Origin: Amyelois transitella
Taxonomy: Eukaryota > Arthropoda > Insecta > Lepidoptera > Pyralidae
NCBI RefSeq assembly: GCF_032362555.1
Contig: NC_083532.1
Span: forward strand, 571,001-635,000
Direction: 5' to 3'
DNA length: 64,000 bases
Shown: positions 38,001 through 47,459 of the stretch, one piece after another
Layout: each line of letters opens with the position of its first letter
Position numbering within the stretch: the first letter of the stretch is position 1
Made by a program: the position numbers and the translations under genes
Notes under the pieces: generated by a model
The model's database searches: none
What the model was told of the DNA's origin: nothing
The model's input: the letters and a program-made list of their open reading frames with translations, nothing else

Positions 38001-41000
38001 TCATTATCATATTTAGCTATTAAGTTTTACATACATATGTACATATAATCACGTGCATATGTCTTGCGGGGTAGACAGGGCCAACAGTCTGGAAAAGACT
38101 GTGATAGGCCACGCTCAGCTGTTTGGCTTGATGATAGAATTGAGATTGAGAGCCCATCGCCGAAAATAAATACATTCCTGAAAACCGCATCAAAATCAGT
38201 TCAGCGAGATAATCGCAGACAAATACAGAGTTCGAGAACCACTTTTTTTAAGGTGGTTAAAATTTTATCTCTTTATAAATAAATATATTCGGGAAAAATT
38301 ACACTGATTGAGTTAGCCACGAAGTAAGTTCGAGACTTGTGCTACGAGATACCAACTCAACGATACTATATTTTACTAGAGGCCGCCCGCGACTTCGTCC
38401 GCATGGAAACCCTATCAATCCCGCGGGAACTCTGGGATAAAAAGTAGCCTATGTGTTATTCTGGGTCTTCAGCTACCTACATACCAAATTTCATGGTAAT
38501 CGGTTCAGTAGTTTTTGCGTGAAAGAGTAACAAACATCCATACATCCATACAAACTTTCGCCTTTATAATAGTATAGTAGGATAATAAATACTCATATAG
38601 ATAAACATCCAAGACCCAGGCCAATCAGAAAAAGTACTTTTCTCATCACGCCCTGGCCGGGATTCGAACCCGGGACCTCCGGTGACACAGACAAGCGTAC
38701 TACCGCTGCGCCACAAGGAATAAAATTTTTTAATTCCAACATGATAATGTTAACGGCATGCAAAAAATACCTGATGGTAAGCGGTCACCGCTTCACATAC
38801 CTGAAGCTTACCCTCCAACACGCCACATTTGGCCCTCAAATCACCCGCTGTAGACTTGAAATTATTCGTTCTCGTGAGTAAAGACATTCTCTCACCTTCC
38901 AATTCGGCTAATTTTGTCATGTGATTTTTGCATTGCGATGCCTATTAAAAAAAACTCCATCATTATTATAATATGCATTTAACACGTTTTTATCTGCTAG
39001 CTGTGCCCGCGACTTCGTCCGCGTGGAATAGTTATATTGGGCATCATTGAAACCCTCAAGAATGAATCATTTTCCCCGTTTTTTTTTTTCACATTTTCCA
39101 TTATTTCTTCGCTCCTTATAGTTGCAGTGTGATGTTATATAGCCTAAAGCCTTCACTCGATAAATGATCTATTCGACGCAAAAACAATTTATCTATCCCT
39201 ATCATAACTTAACAATCAATCCCGCGGGAATTCCGGGATAAAAAAAGCCTTTATGTTATTCTGGGTCTTCAGTCACCTATATACTAAATTTCATCGTAAT
39301 CGTTTCAGTAGTTTTTGCGTGAAAGAATTACAAACATCCATACTGACATCCTGACATACTCACAAACTTTCGCATTTATAATATTAGTAGGATATTAGAT
39401 GTGATTTCACTAGAAAAACGTCTAGAAAAATGCATTTTTACCTTATTCTCTATGGTATTCTGAAGTCTGTCCATTTGTTCTTGCATCAGCTTAATTTTCG
39501 ACGACAGGAATTTGCAAATTATATCAACCGATAGACGATCTGAAAGAAACATTATTGTTATTTAATTATTATATATTTTTCAAAGAATTTCTCCCTTTGT
39601 ATTTTTGTCGACTAGCAATTTCATCTTTTTATTATGTATAAGATATAATTATTGTAATGTTGCATTATATATATATAAATATATTAAAATAATTAAATAA
39701 ATTTTGAAAGATAACATACTAGTGAAATATTCTGTGAAATTTTAAGCGGCTACCTGTTACCGTTTTTAATATTGAGCAAAAAAATACGAAAAAACACGTT
39801 CATTGAATGGAGACACCCCTTAATACATACATACATATAATCACGTCTATATCCCTTGCGGAGTAGACAGAGCCAACAGACTTGAAAAGACTGATAGGCC
39901 ACGTTCAGCTGTTTGGCTTAATGGTGGAATTGAGAGGAACATATCCACACACCCTTTGATATTATTATTATTTTATTTTTAGTACTTGCTGTTATAGCAG
40001 CAACAGACATACATAATTTGTGCAAATTTCAGCTTTCTAGCTACCGCGGTTTATGAGATACAGCTTAGTGAGAGACAGACATACAGACAGCGGAGGCTTA
40101 GCAATAGGGTCACGTTTTTAGCTTTTAGGTATGGAACCCTAAAAAAGAAAAATGCGAATTGTGTGTGTGTGTATATTTTATTATTTTTTATTATTTTTGT
40201 TGACCCAAAACTACTTAATTTAGGCTAGAATTTGGATAGAGTCTTTTTAATACTGTTACAATTCAAAAACATACACACAAACATATAGTCACGTCTATAT
40301 CTCTTGTGGGGTAGACAGAGCCATCAGACCCGAAAAAACTGAAAGTCCAAGTACAACTTTATGGAAATTGAGATTCAAATAGTGCATTAAAAGTCATATT
40401 GATAGGATGTTTGGCCCCTTTTCAGGATCCATTTGCAGGAGGATAATTGATAGTACCAGCTACCCACCTTTCAGAAATGATGCCGGCAAAACTTTCTCTT
40501 GAACACTGACAGAGACAAAAGCATTTAGAAACTCCGTATCTTCAGTGTTACCCTTTGGTACAGTACAACAATGGCAAATCACTCTTTTTGTGCAACTTCT
40601 ACACATATTTTCATCATCTGTGAATTTATTTTTTAAATCTGTGCATTTGTTTGCACAGTTTTCATCATCTGTGCACACATTTGCACAGATTTCATTGTTG
40701 ATTTCATTTTTTTTATTTGTTCCATTTTCAAATTTCGACACTGTCTGGTCAGATAATTTCTTTTTTGGTTTTGTTTTAACTTTTTCTGGTGTGCTTATCG
40801 GGGAATCATGACAATGTTTTTTTGTGGTTGGCCTCGAACCAAATGTAAGGCTTTGGGAGAAATCAGCAAAGAAATCTTGCTTTTGCTGGGAAAAGAAAAA
40901 AATCAGTTAACATACTTATTTTTTTTTTTAAATTACCTAATGCTGTTATTTTTGTAAAACATATGAGTAATTAGATAAAAATCTGTAGAATTGGTACTTT

Positions 41001-41410
41001 TTCATTCACAAATCCCTTGTTTTGGTAAATGCTACATAATCCAGTTGAATTTTACTTAATCATTGAGTTTGTGGTCTAATTATAGTTTTTTAAACATACC
41101 TATTTATTGTTTGTTCTTTTCACCTTGTTGGGTCAGGTTTTCCTCTACCACTACCGGCTCATGATCATAGGCGGACCCCGGGGGCCACCCAAAGCAAGCA
41201 AGGTGGACCCAACTAGATATAACATCAGAAGGATGACGATAAATAACTTGATATAGTTCCCTAGTAACAGTCAGCTATGCTGAAAATAATAAGTTACAAA
41301 CTTACCATTACATGTTCGATTTCCCTCATTAAACTCTCAGTTTTCTTTTCTAGTTGTTTATTCAACTTCTTAAATTCATCTTCTCTTGCTAAGAGGTCCA
41401 AGGAATCCAT
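35052..41410 (-). CDS. TEX9: TEX9-like coiled-coil protein (six exons)
   Basis: Exons: 41410-41306, 40885-40468, 39539-39442, 38941-38801, 37988-37821 and 35258-35052. All have GT/AG borders and matching phases, giving 1137 bases, 378 aa; human TEX9 is about 390 aa. Residues 1-35 read LLAREDEFKKLNKQLEKK, a start typical of TEX9. Exon 3 (ICKFLSSKIKLMQEQMDRL) matches the conserved first coiled coil. Exons 4-5 are heptad-rich, and exon 6 carries AISRLEGRIKSL and KALIENLRKQNALL near the C-terminus, as in vertebrate TEX9. TEX9 is reported at centrosomes/centriolar satellites and in cilium-bearing cells such as sperm. Exon 2 is a charged linker with cysteine-rich CTDDEN-like repeats not typical of TEX9. 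Introns hold SINEs and Helitrons. Recognition was by motif only. Confidence 0.82.
35400..35664 (-). mobile_element. Lep1-type Helitron in the last TEX9 intron
   Basis: This is a full-length unit, but the terminal CTAG has mutated to CTTG. The start TCTATACTAATATTATAAAG survives on the minus strand. Confidence 0.82.
36100..36826 (-). mobile_element. Jockey/CR1-like LINE 3' end with TTTGAA tail, inside a SINE
   Basis: The ~727 bp 5'-truncated insertion carries the ORF end at 36503-36823 and a ~390 bp 3' UTR ending in TTTGAA repeats. AATA is shared at both junctions with the SINE. It identifies the 3' UTR fragments at 13601, 15075, 51370, 58385 and 59562. Confidence 0.8.
36503..36823 (-). CDS. 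C-terminal fragment of LINE ORF2
   Basis: About 105 codons read FDLIMYVRKNTSFF ... GNCIRFYNRLPESVLDMPNRK ... KKVLCGKAYYRTDDYLND and then stop. The RFYN.LP......P...FK..V...L pattern is the usual end of insect Jockey/CR1-type ORF2 proteins. No catalytic domain is left. Confidence 0.78.
   Translation of the reverse strand, partial: SQYIFDLIMYVRKNTSFFQKVSATTDRNLRNKHKLVMPFHRLSKVSKSFMGNCIRFYNRLPESVLDMPNRKFKEYVKKVLCGKAYYRTDDYLNDKNIWLELGTGTS
37095..37362 (+). mobile_element. Lep1-type Helitron in a TEX9 intron
   Basis: The plus-strand unit ends GCGGGCACAGCTAG. The first few bases are mutated (TATTGATATTATAAAGC). Confidence 0.82.
38030..38155 (-). repeat. SINE 3' half in a TEX9 intron
   Basis: The tail and GGTAGACAGGGCCAACAGTC to TGATAGAATTGAGATTGAG are kept. 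Confidence 0.78.
38272..38715 (-). repeat. tRNA-derived SINE split by a Helitron
   Basis: The two halves (38272-38375 and 38583-38715) reconstruct one copy. The head with CCGGGATTCGAACCCGGGA is at the right. Confidence 0.85.
38376..38582 (-). mobile_element. Helitron-like element (CTAGAGGCCGCCCG type)
   Basis: The 207-bp unit has CTAG at the left end and GTAGGA at the right, inserted exactly between A and T of a tRNA-derived SINE. It contains CAATCCCGCGGGAACTC and ATCGGTTCAGTAGTTTTTGC. Relatives are at 50437-50653 and 52966-53173. Confidence 0.85.
38997..39392 (-). mobile_element. Chimeric Helitron: Lep1 3' end joined to a second family's 5' end
   Basis: 38997-~39190 matches Lep1, from the CTAG end to CGACGCAAAAACAATTT. 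From about 39210 the sequence matches the CTAGAGGCCGCCCG family (CAATCCCGCGGGAATTCC to TATAATATTAGTAGGA). The whole behaves as one unit with a CTAG end and a TC start on the minus strand. Confidence 0.72.
39825..39935 (-). repeat. SINE 3' half in a TEX9 intron
   Basis: The segment runs from ATACATACATATAATCACG to the TTTGGCTTAATGGTGGAATT block. Confidence 0.78.
40000..40145 (+). repeat. Interspersed repeat ending GGAACCCTAAAAA
   Basis: AGCTACCGCGGTTTATGAGA, GACAGCGGAGGCTTAG and TATGGAACCCTAAAAAAG form a repeat with relatives near 48780-49020 and 57061. Its class is not evident. Confidence 0.5.
40265..40390 (-). repeat. SINE 3' half, decayed
   Basis: ATAGTCACGTCTATATCTCT and TGAGATTCAAATAGTG remain. 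It lies in a TEX9 intron. Confidence 0.75.
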
Positions 41411-41571
41411 ATTTTATACTAAAAAATTATCGAAACAAGATGTTATACCTTCTTTATTAAACTGACAGCTGTCTTAAACTTACTAAATTGAATACACAGC
41501 ATTCTATCGTCACATGTACTACAGACTGCTGTTTTGAAATTGGTCGAATAATATTGTCATTAAACAACTTG

Positions 41572-41585
41572 GTTGTCATGGAAAC
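41572..41585 (+). promoter_or_regulatory. RFX X-box upstream of the TEX9-like gene
   Basis: GTTGTCATGGAAAC fits all fixed positions of the 14-base X-box used by ciliary RFX factors (GTHNYYATRRNAAC). It is 162 bp upstream of the start codon at 41410. The motif is near-palindromic, so strand is not informative. Regulation is inferred from the site and its position. Confidence 0.65.
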
Positions 41586-42300
41586 GCATCTTGGTCACCG
41601 TGCTAAACAGTTACTTCCTAGTCAAAAAGTTTCTTTTAATTCAAACTAGAAACATTAATCACAATAATTTCTTATGTTATTAGAGTGATAGAAATTAAAT
41701 TAAAAAGATATAAATTATCATAATAATAAAAATTGCAATACATGCTTATTTGATTTGTTGTTATTATACAGTTAGCGACATCTAGTAAAGAAATGTTGAA
41801 ACTGTATTCAACGCCACATTGTTAATTAAAGTCCTTAGAATATGGGTCATAAAGTCTCAAATGCAATAGCAAGACGTGTTTCGTTGTTTGTAAATAAATA
41901 TCGAGCTCCTGTCAAAAACAGCTGTACAAGAACCAATCAAAACAAGATCTACGACACCAAATATTGTTTTCTTTGTCCCACACGCACACATACGCAGAAA
42001 TGATAATTACTCTTTGTCTTTCTTATGATTTGTTCGAGACATATATTTTCAAATTAGGCCATTAAATATGTTTATATTTAAGCGTAGGCTCAAAATTTAG
42101 CAAAAATGGAAAATTTGCAACAAATACTAATCGTGCTCGACCTAAAAACCTTATCAAGGTCGTTGCTACAGAGTGAGAGGACAGTGGAATGAGCGAGAGG
42201 TGAAACAATTTAGTGTCTCTTCCATCGATTTACCAATGAGAGGGCTGAATTGCCAGCTGACGAAATGTCAGACATTTTAGTTTCAACAGGGACGAGCGTA
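41586..42300. other. Unique region with no supported gene
   Basis: A 54-codon open frame at about 41840 (MGHKVSNAIARRVSLFV...) starts in a fair context but has no splice sites and no recognised family. Nothing else is visible. Confidence 0.3.
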
Positions 42301-42490
42301 GAATCGCTCGTTCGACAACGGAAGTGCGAAATATTGTAATATCACTGTACTGTGGACGGCATTAGCTTGTCCATTCTTGTAGTTAACAGTGTAATAATGT
42401 ATTTAAAGAGGAAAAGACACGATCATAGAAGTGTTATATTATAGCGTAGATGTTTAGTGGGGTGCGTCGAGTGTGATTCGAGTGAAAAAG
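42301..42490 (+). other. Possible non-coding first exon of a plus-strand gene
   Basis: CpG-rich sequence (GAATCGCTCGTTCGACAACG, GGGGTGCGTCGAGTGTGATT) ends in AGTGAAAAAG|GTAGGTTC, a good splice donor. The composition suits a promoter and leader. No coding exon could be linked to it. Confidence 0.3.
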
Positions 42491-42738
42491 GTAGGTTCTT
42501 TGTTGCTAACCAGTGCACTACCATATGTTGTGATTTCACTACAGAATCGTGGAGTTTAACGCATTATTTCGATCTCGTGACGATTCGCGTCGCCCTATGA
42601 GTTTTAGAAAGTTTTCATGCATCGATTTTGCAATGATTCCTCGCTTTACATGTCAAATAATGCGTGTACTTAAGAGTTGAATAAAGTTTATCGAATAAGT
42701 AGGTATCCTTTTTTTTATACAGAAATTTATAAAAATAC

Positions 42739-42778
42739 AAAAATTTATCGGAAATCAGCTGATTACCGATAAATTTTT
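42739..42778. repeat. 40-bp near-perfect palindrome
   Basis: AAAAATTTATCGG and CCGATAAATTTTT flank AATCAGCTGATT, itself a palindrome. Only one pair (42752/42765) fails to match. Confidence 0.8.
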
Positions 42779-42905
42779 TGGTTCTATAACCCTTCTTTTT
42801 TGATACGAGTCATTGCACGAACTTCGCGTTTTCCTATGCCTTTTTTATAACGGGTTGAACAGGTATCTTTTGGCCCTTCAAAATAGTGATGGCTGTGTAC
42901 TTCCA

Positions 42906-42922
42906 TTTATCGATATCGATAA
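42906..42922. promoter_or_regulatory. Paired DRE-like TATCGATA motif
   Basis: TTATCGATATCGATAA contains two overlapping TATCGATA boxes, the DREF-binding element of insect promoters. It is unassigned to a gene. Confidence 0.35.
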
Positions 42923-43287
42923 TTTTCAGTTTTGGCCAAACACACAATAAAGTGACAGGTTGGCTCAAATGTTGGTCGATAGTGTTTGTCAAGCCCGGCC
43001 CGTTAAATTGCTTTGCCGATATATTTGAATAAAATATTTACCCTACCATAATTTTACGATATATTTTGCAAAGCAGTCACGGCGAATGCACCTATGACGT
43101 GTTACACGTGTCTGTTTTACTGAAACTATCAAGGTTTTATAACTAGGTAGGTAAATAGGTACTTACATTGTAATTTAATTGCTTTAGCTCATTACAATAT
43201 TTCGCATAAGCGACACAGACAGACAAATAAGAGCCAATCCTTTTCCTGTAATGTCGTAAGTAACTATGAGGCTACTAAAGGATACAT

Positions 43288-43530
43288 ACATATGGTCACG
43301 TCTATTTTCCTTGTGAATGATATATATGAATAGACTGATAGGCCACGCTCAGCTATTTGGCTTAATGATAGAATTGAGATTTAAATAGTGACAGGTTGCT
43401 AGCCCATCGCCTAAAAAATAGTCTCAAGTTTGTAAATCTATCCCTTAGTCGCCTTTTACGACATCCATGGGAAAGATATGGAGTGGTCCTATTCTTTTTT
43501 GTACTGGTGCCGGGAACCACACGGATATAT
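43288..43530 (-). repeat. SINE (RTE-tailed family) with 11-bp duplication
   Basis: It is flanked by AAAGGATACAT at 43277-43287 and 43531-43541. About 40 bases are missing near the tail. Confidence 0.85.
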
Positions 43531-43614
43531 AAAGGATACATTCCAAATTCCTTGACCTGCTGGAGAACTGTCCCCCTTTCCGCAAATTCCATTACAAAGT
43601 TTGTATTTTCACAC
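43531..43614 (-). pseudogene. Protein-kinase-like fragment (weak)
   Basis: The minus strand reads NFVMEFAERGTVLQQVKEFG, which resembles the hinge region (subdomain V) of serine/threonine kinases. The frame runs on only a few codons to a stop once the neighbouring SINE is removed. There is no clear acceptor. It may be a dead exon or a chance similarity. Confidence 0.25.
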
Positions 43615-43790
43615 AATAATTACTAACACATTTATCTATAATATAGATATAGATTCTATATTATTGTCCCGAATTATATTTAATAGACAACAATTCTTGT
43701 CTTTATGGGTATTTAATCAGCTTTGGCCACGGCTTCCTGTAGTATGCGTAGGTAGTCCACGTGGTATTTATTTTAGTCCACGACAAAATT

Positions 43791-43840
43791 CGTGTCGTGT
43801 GGTTCCAGTTGGTGTAAATAGGACTGTTCTCGTCGATATC
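43791..43840 (+). repeat. SINE 5' end, decayed
   Basis: CGTGTCGTGTGGTTCCAGTT then GGTGTAAATAGGACTGTTC is a mutated SINE start. Confidence 0.55.
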
Positions 43841-43850
43841 TTGATTATAG

Positions 43851-44091
43851 GTGCCGTGTGGATCCCGGCACCAATACAAAAACGAATAGGACCACTCTTT
43901 CCCATGGATGTCGTAAAAGGCGACTAAGGGATAGGCTTACAAACTTGTGATTATTTTTTAGGCGATGGATTAGCGACCTGTCACTATTTGAATCTTAATT
44001 CTATAATTAAGCCAAATAGCTGAACGTGGCCATTCAGTCTTTTCAAGACTGTCTACCCCGCAAGGGATATAGACGTGACCGTATGTATGTA
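43851..44091 (+). repeat. SINE (RTE-tailed family) with 12-bp duplication
   Basis: TCTTGATTATAG flanks both sides (43839-43850 and 44092-44103). The copy starts GTGCCGTGTGGATCCCGGCA and ends in ATGTATGTA. Confidence 0.9.
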
Positions 44092-44278
44092 TCTTGATTA
44101 TAGCACGAAATACTGGTATTGGCTGGGTTGTTCACGATCATTGATTAAGTATATAACTTATATTAACTATCCCTCAGGGAACTGATGAGATGGTTGAATG
44201 AGATTTCTTATGATCAGTTTGGACCCTTCTCACGAACGTTGACAAAAGACGAAAAGACATTTATTTTTACCTACATAC

Positions 44279-44505
44279 CTACAATCACGTCTATATAACA
44301 GTCTTAAAAAGACTGGTAGGCCACGTTTAGCTGTTTGGCTAAATGATAGAATTGAGATTCAAATAGTGACAGGTTGCTAGCCTGTCGCCTAAAAGAAGAA
44401 TCCCAAGTTTATAAGCCAATCCCTTAGTCGCCTTTTACGACATCCCTAAGAAAGAGATGGAGTGGTCCTATTCTTTTCCTAATGGTGCCGGGAACCACAC
44501 GGCAC
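44279..44505 (-). repeat. SINE, near full length
   Basis: This minus-strand copy has lost the GCGGGGTAGACAG block near its tail. The hairpin end GGGAACCACACGGCAC is intact. Confidence 0.82.
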
Positions 44506-44953
44506 TTATCGTTATAATTTATTATTATATTAGGTATTTATATAAATAGTATAATGCGATGCGAAAGTTTAAAATCAGTTATACGAGTCGGAGTTTAACA
44601 AGAAATCGAGATTTATGATTTTTCAGTACACATGTAAAACTCCATTCCTTAAGGAACATTTGCTATGTAATTTTTTTTTAGGTAGTAAAGGTATTTACCA
44701 GGTGATCGTACGAGAATAGACCCCATATTGAGAGAGTGTGAGAGAGAGAGGGATGAAATGCAACCAGCCATTGTCCATTCTATTTATGTCCAAATCAAAT
44801 TCTAAATTGGTCATTCAGCTAATGCCCTTAATGGTGAAAAGGTCAAATGCGTAGAGGTCCCTCACCCTATGCTTTGGTAATAATATTCATTGATTTTTTT
44901 CGTCTATTTTGTTATTTTTAAAGCTGTAGTTTACCATTTTGAAGCTGTACCTA
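44506..44953. other. AT-rich spacer
   Basis: No gene is supported. A GAGAGAGAGAGG run near 44735 is a simple repeat. Confidence 0.4.
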
Positions 44954-45212
44954 CTTACATACATATAATCACGTCTATATCCCTTGCGGGGTAAACAGAG
45001 CCAACAGTCTTGAAAAGACTGATAGGCCACGCTCAGCTATTTGGCTTTAAGATAAAATTGAGATTCAAATAGTGACAGCTTGCTAGCCCATCGCCTAAAA
45101 GAAGAATCCTAAGTTTGTAAGCCTACCCCTTAGTCGCCTTTTACTACATCCATGGGAGGGAGATGGAGTGGTCCTATTCTTTTTTCTACTGGTGCCGGGA
45201 ACCACACGGCAC
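44954..45212 (-). repeat. SINE (RTE-tailed family), full length
   Basis: This is a near-consensus minus-strand copy with both ends. Confidence 0.88.
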
Positions 45213-45486
45213 TGACACTTACATAAATATGTATACGTGTGTCATTATCTTCGGGATGAACAGCCTCAAGGTCCTTGTAACCCCGTAAAAGATAAAAGAC
45301 GTAATAAAGTTTTTTTTGCCTCTAGCAATAGCGAGACAATTGTCGTAGAAGGAGTTTTTTTTTTCTAATTGTTTACCTGAGTGGTAATATAATAGTGACC
45401 GTCGCAAGAAGTTGTCGCGTTGTTTCTTACATCAATGCTATGTTTCAACGAACTTACATACATACATATGTATTCGTCTTTATCTC

Positions 45487-45585
45487 TTTCTAAAGCTGAA
45501 CGTGGTCTATCAGTCTTTCCAAGACTGCTGGCTGTGTCTACCCCGCAAGGGATATAGACGTGATTATATGTATGTATGTATTATC
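45487..45585 (+). repeat. SINE 3' third
   Basis: The segment runs from AAGCTGAACGTGGTCTATCA to GACGTGATTATATGTATG. Confidence 0.8.
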
Positions 45586-45671
45586 TCTTTCTGGGTAGAC
45601 AGAGCCAACAATCTCGAAAAGACTGAAGGATGGTATTGATATTCGAAAAGTGACAAGTTGCTATACTAGCC

Positions 45672-45905
45672 CACAAAAGAATAGGATCACACCATCACTT
45701 TCCCATGATGTCGTAAAAGGCGACTGAGGAATTGGCTTATAAAGTTGGGATTCTTCTTTTAGGCGACGGGGTAGCAACCTGTCACTATTTGAATCCCAAT
45801 TCTATCATTAAGCCAAATAGTTGAACGTGGCCTATAGACCTATAGGTCTTTTTAAGACTATTAGCTCCCGCAAGGGATACAGACGTAATTATATGTATGT
45901 ATGTA
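45672..45905 (+). repeat. SINE, 5'-truncated
   Basis: The copy begins GAATAGGATCACACCATCAC and has a small duplication (CCTATAGACCTATAGG) near the 3' end. Confidence 0.8.
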
Positions 45906-46054
45906 TTAGTCACCATTTACGAGTCCATGGGAAAGAGATGGAGTGGCCTATAACCCTGGGTTTGGTGTTGGGGTATTCAAATAGCTGTAACGATACGAGT
46001 ATTTATCGATGATTACTGCCAATCGGTTTTGTCTTGATCAAGGCGAAGACGTTC

Positions 46055-46215
46055 TAGCAAAAGTCAGGTCAAGAGTACCCGAAACCGACGAGCTTGCATG
46101 AAGAGAGTTATGAATGTGGATGAAGCGAGCGAAGTGTGCAGGGATCGTGGCAAGTGGAAAGATGTGTGTCTCTGCCTACCCCTCCGGGAAAGAGACGTGA
46201 TTTATGTGTTTATGT
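46055..46215 (+). mobile_element. RTE LINE 3' tail
   Basis: CAGGTCAAGAGTACCCGAAA to GAGACGTGATTTATGTG is the RTE end with one frameshift. Confidence 0.82.
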
Positions 46216-46660
46216 ATGTACTGCCAACCCGGGCCAACGACATTGCGTGTCTCAAGCAAATAAATGACTTATGATTTATTTATAATTTCGATGAAATTAT
46301 CATAATTATCAAACGATCAACTAAACCTGATGGAACCTAAAATGCTATGTAAAGTATGTTTTTAACCGCTTTCAAAATAAAAAGGACGGTCCAGTTTTAC
46401 CTGTATGTATGTATGTTTGTCCGCGGTCACCTCGCATTTGGCTAAAACGATTTTCAATGCGGTTTTCGGAAAAGTGTTTGTTACACTGAGGAGACGGTTC
46501 TAGAAATTTAAAAGACAGATAAATAGAGGATGTCGATTGGATCGGTTCTCTTTTTACAAAATCTTTTAATTACGAAACCCTGAAATGGTGTTTGTATTAT
46601 TATATTAGGCTCTCATGCTGGCCTAGTAGCGAAAAATTCATATTTCACATAAGTACATAA
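46216..46660. other. AT-rich spacer with Helitron-like fragment
   Basis: TTTTCAATGCGGTTTTCGG and nearby bases resemble the inner part of small Helitrons. No gene is visible. Confidence 0.35.
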
Positions 46661-46666
46661 ATTCAA

Positions 46667-46835
46667 CATACATACATACATATGGTCACGTCTATATCCC
46701 ATGCGGAGTAGACAGAGCCAACAGTCTTGAAAAGACTGATAGGCCACGTTCAGCTGTTTGGCTTGATGAATGCTATGCTAGAATTGACATTCAAATAGTG
46801 ACAGGTTGCTAGCCCCCATCGCCCAAAAGAAGAAT
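46667..46835 (-). repeat. SINE 3' two-thirds
   Basis: The tail (ACATACATACATATGGTCAC) through the CCCCATCGCCCAAAAGAAG block is kept. Confidence 0.8.
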
Positions 46836-46839
46836 GTGT

Positions 46840-47290
46840 TTTATAAAACATAACTCTCCTTTTTTGGCCGTGATGTAAAAATAGTCAGTGCGACTTTGAT
46901 ATGGTCAGTGTGCAGAAGGCCAGTGTGCCCTTTGTTCTGACATATTAACATACAATGTAGGTAAAGTTTTGTAAATTAAACTTGAAATATTTTAATGGAT
47001 TTCATGACTGATACAGTGAATAGGATTGTATTAGCATTGCCTGCTTTTGCTTTTAACAGTCAGCGGTAATAACATTTGTTTGTTTGTATTGTTTGCAAAC
47101 TCTTTATTGCACATAAAAATTCATATAACAAAAATAGAATAGTCATTTTGTATTTCTAAGTTTGTACTACATATAAGTAAATCATACTTTGGACCCTGTT
47201 TTCAAACAAATCCTACTAATATTATAAATGCGAAAGTTTGTGAGTATGTCAGGATGTGTGTACGGATGTTTTTTTTTGCCATTTGATATT
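46840..47290. other. AT-rich spacer with LINE/Helitron ends
   Basis: CTCTTTATTGCACATAAAAA near 47100 looks like a retroelement tail on the minus strand. TCCTACTAATATTATAAATG at 47213 is the start of a Helitron copy that stops after ~60 bases. Confidence 0.45.
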
Positions 47291-47291
47291 T

Positions 47292-47459
47292 AGCTTAAAG
47301 AAAGAATTGAGATTCAAATAGTGACAGGTTGCTAGCCTATCGCCTAAAAGAATCCCAAGATTAAAAGCCTGTCCCTTAGTCGCCTTTTACGACATCCATG
47401 CGAATGAGAGGGAGTGGAGTCCTATCCTTTTTACTATTGGTGCCGGGTACCACACGGCA
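47292..47459 (-). repeat. SINE 5' half
   Basis: The segment runs from AGAATTGAGATTCAAATAGT to GGGTACCACACGGCA. Confidence 0.8.

Noticed and set aside
41838-42002. 54-codon frame MGHKVSNAIARRVSLF...
   Set aside because: A faint likeness to complex I assembly factor starts was considered, but the pattern fails after ~20 residues and there is no donor site.
43640-44140. 61-codon minus-strand frame rich in W and T, restored when the SINE is removed
   Set aside because: Half of it translates a decayed SINE 5' end.
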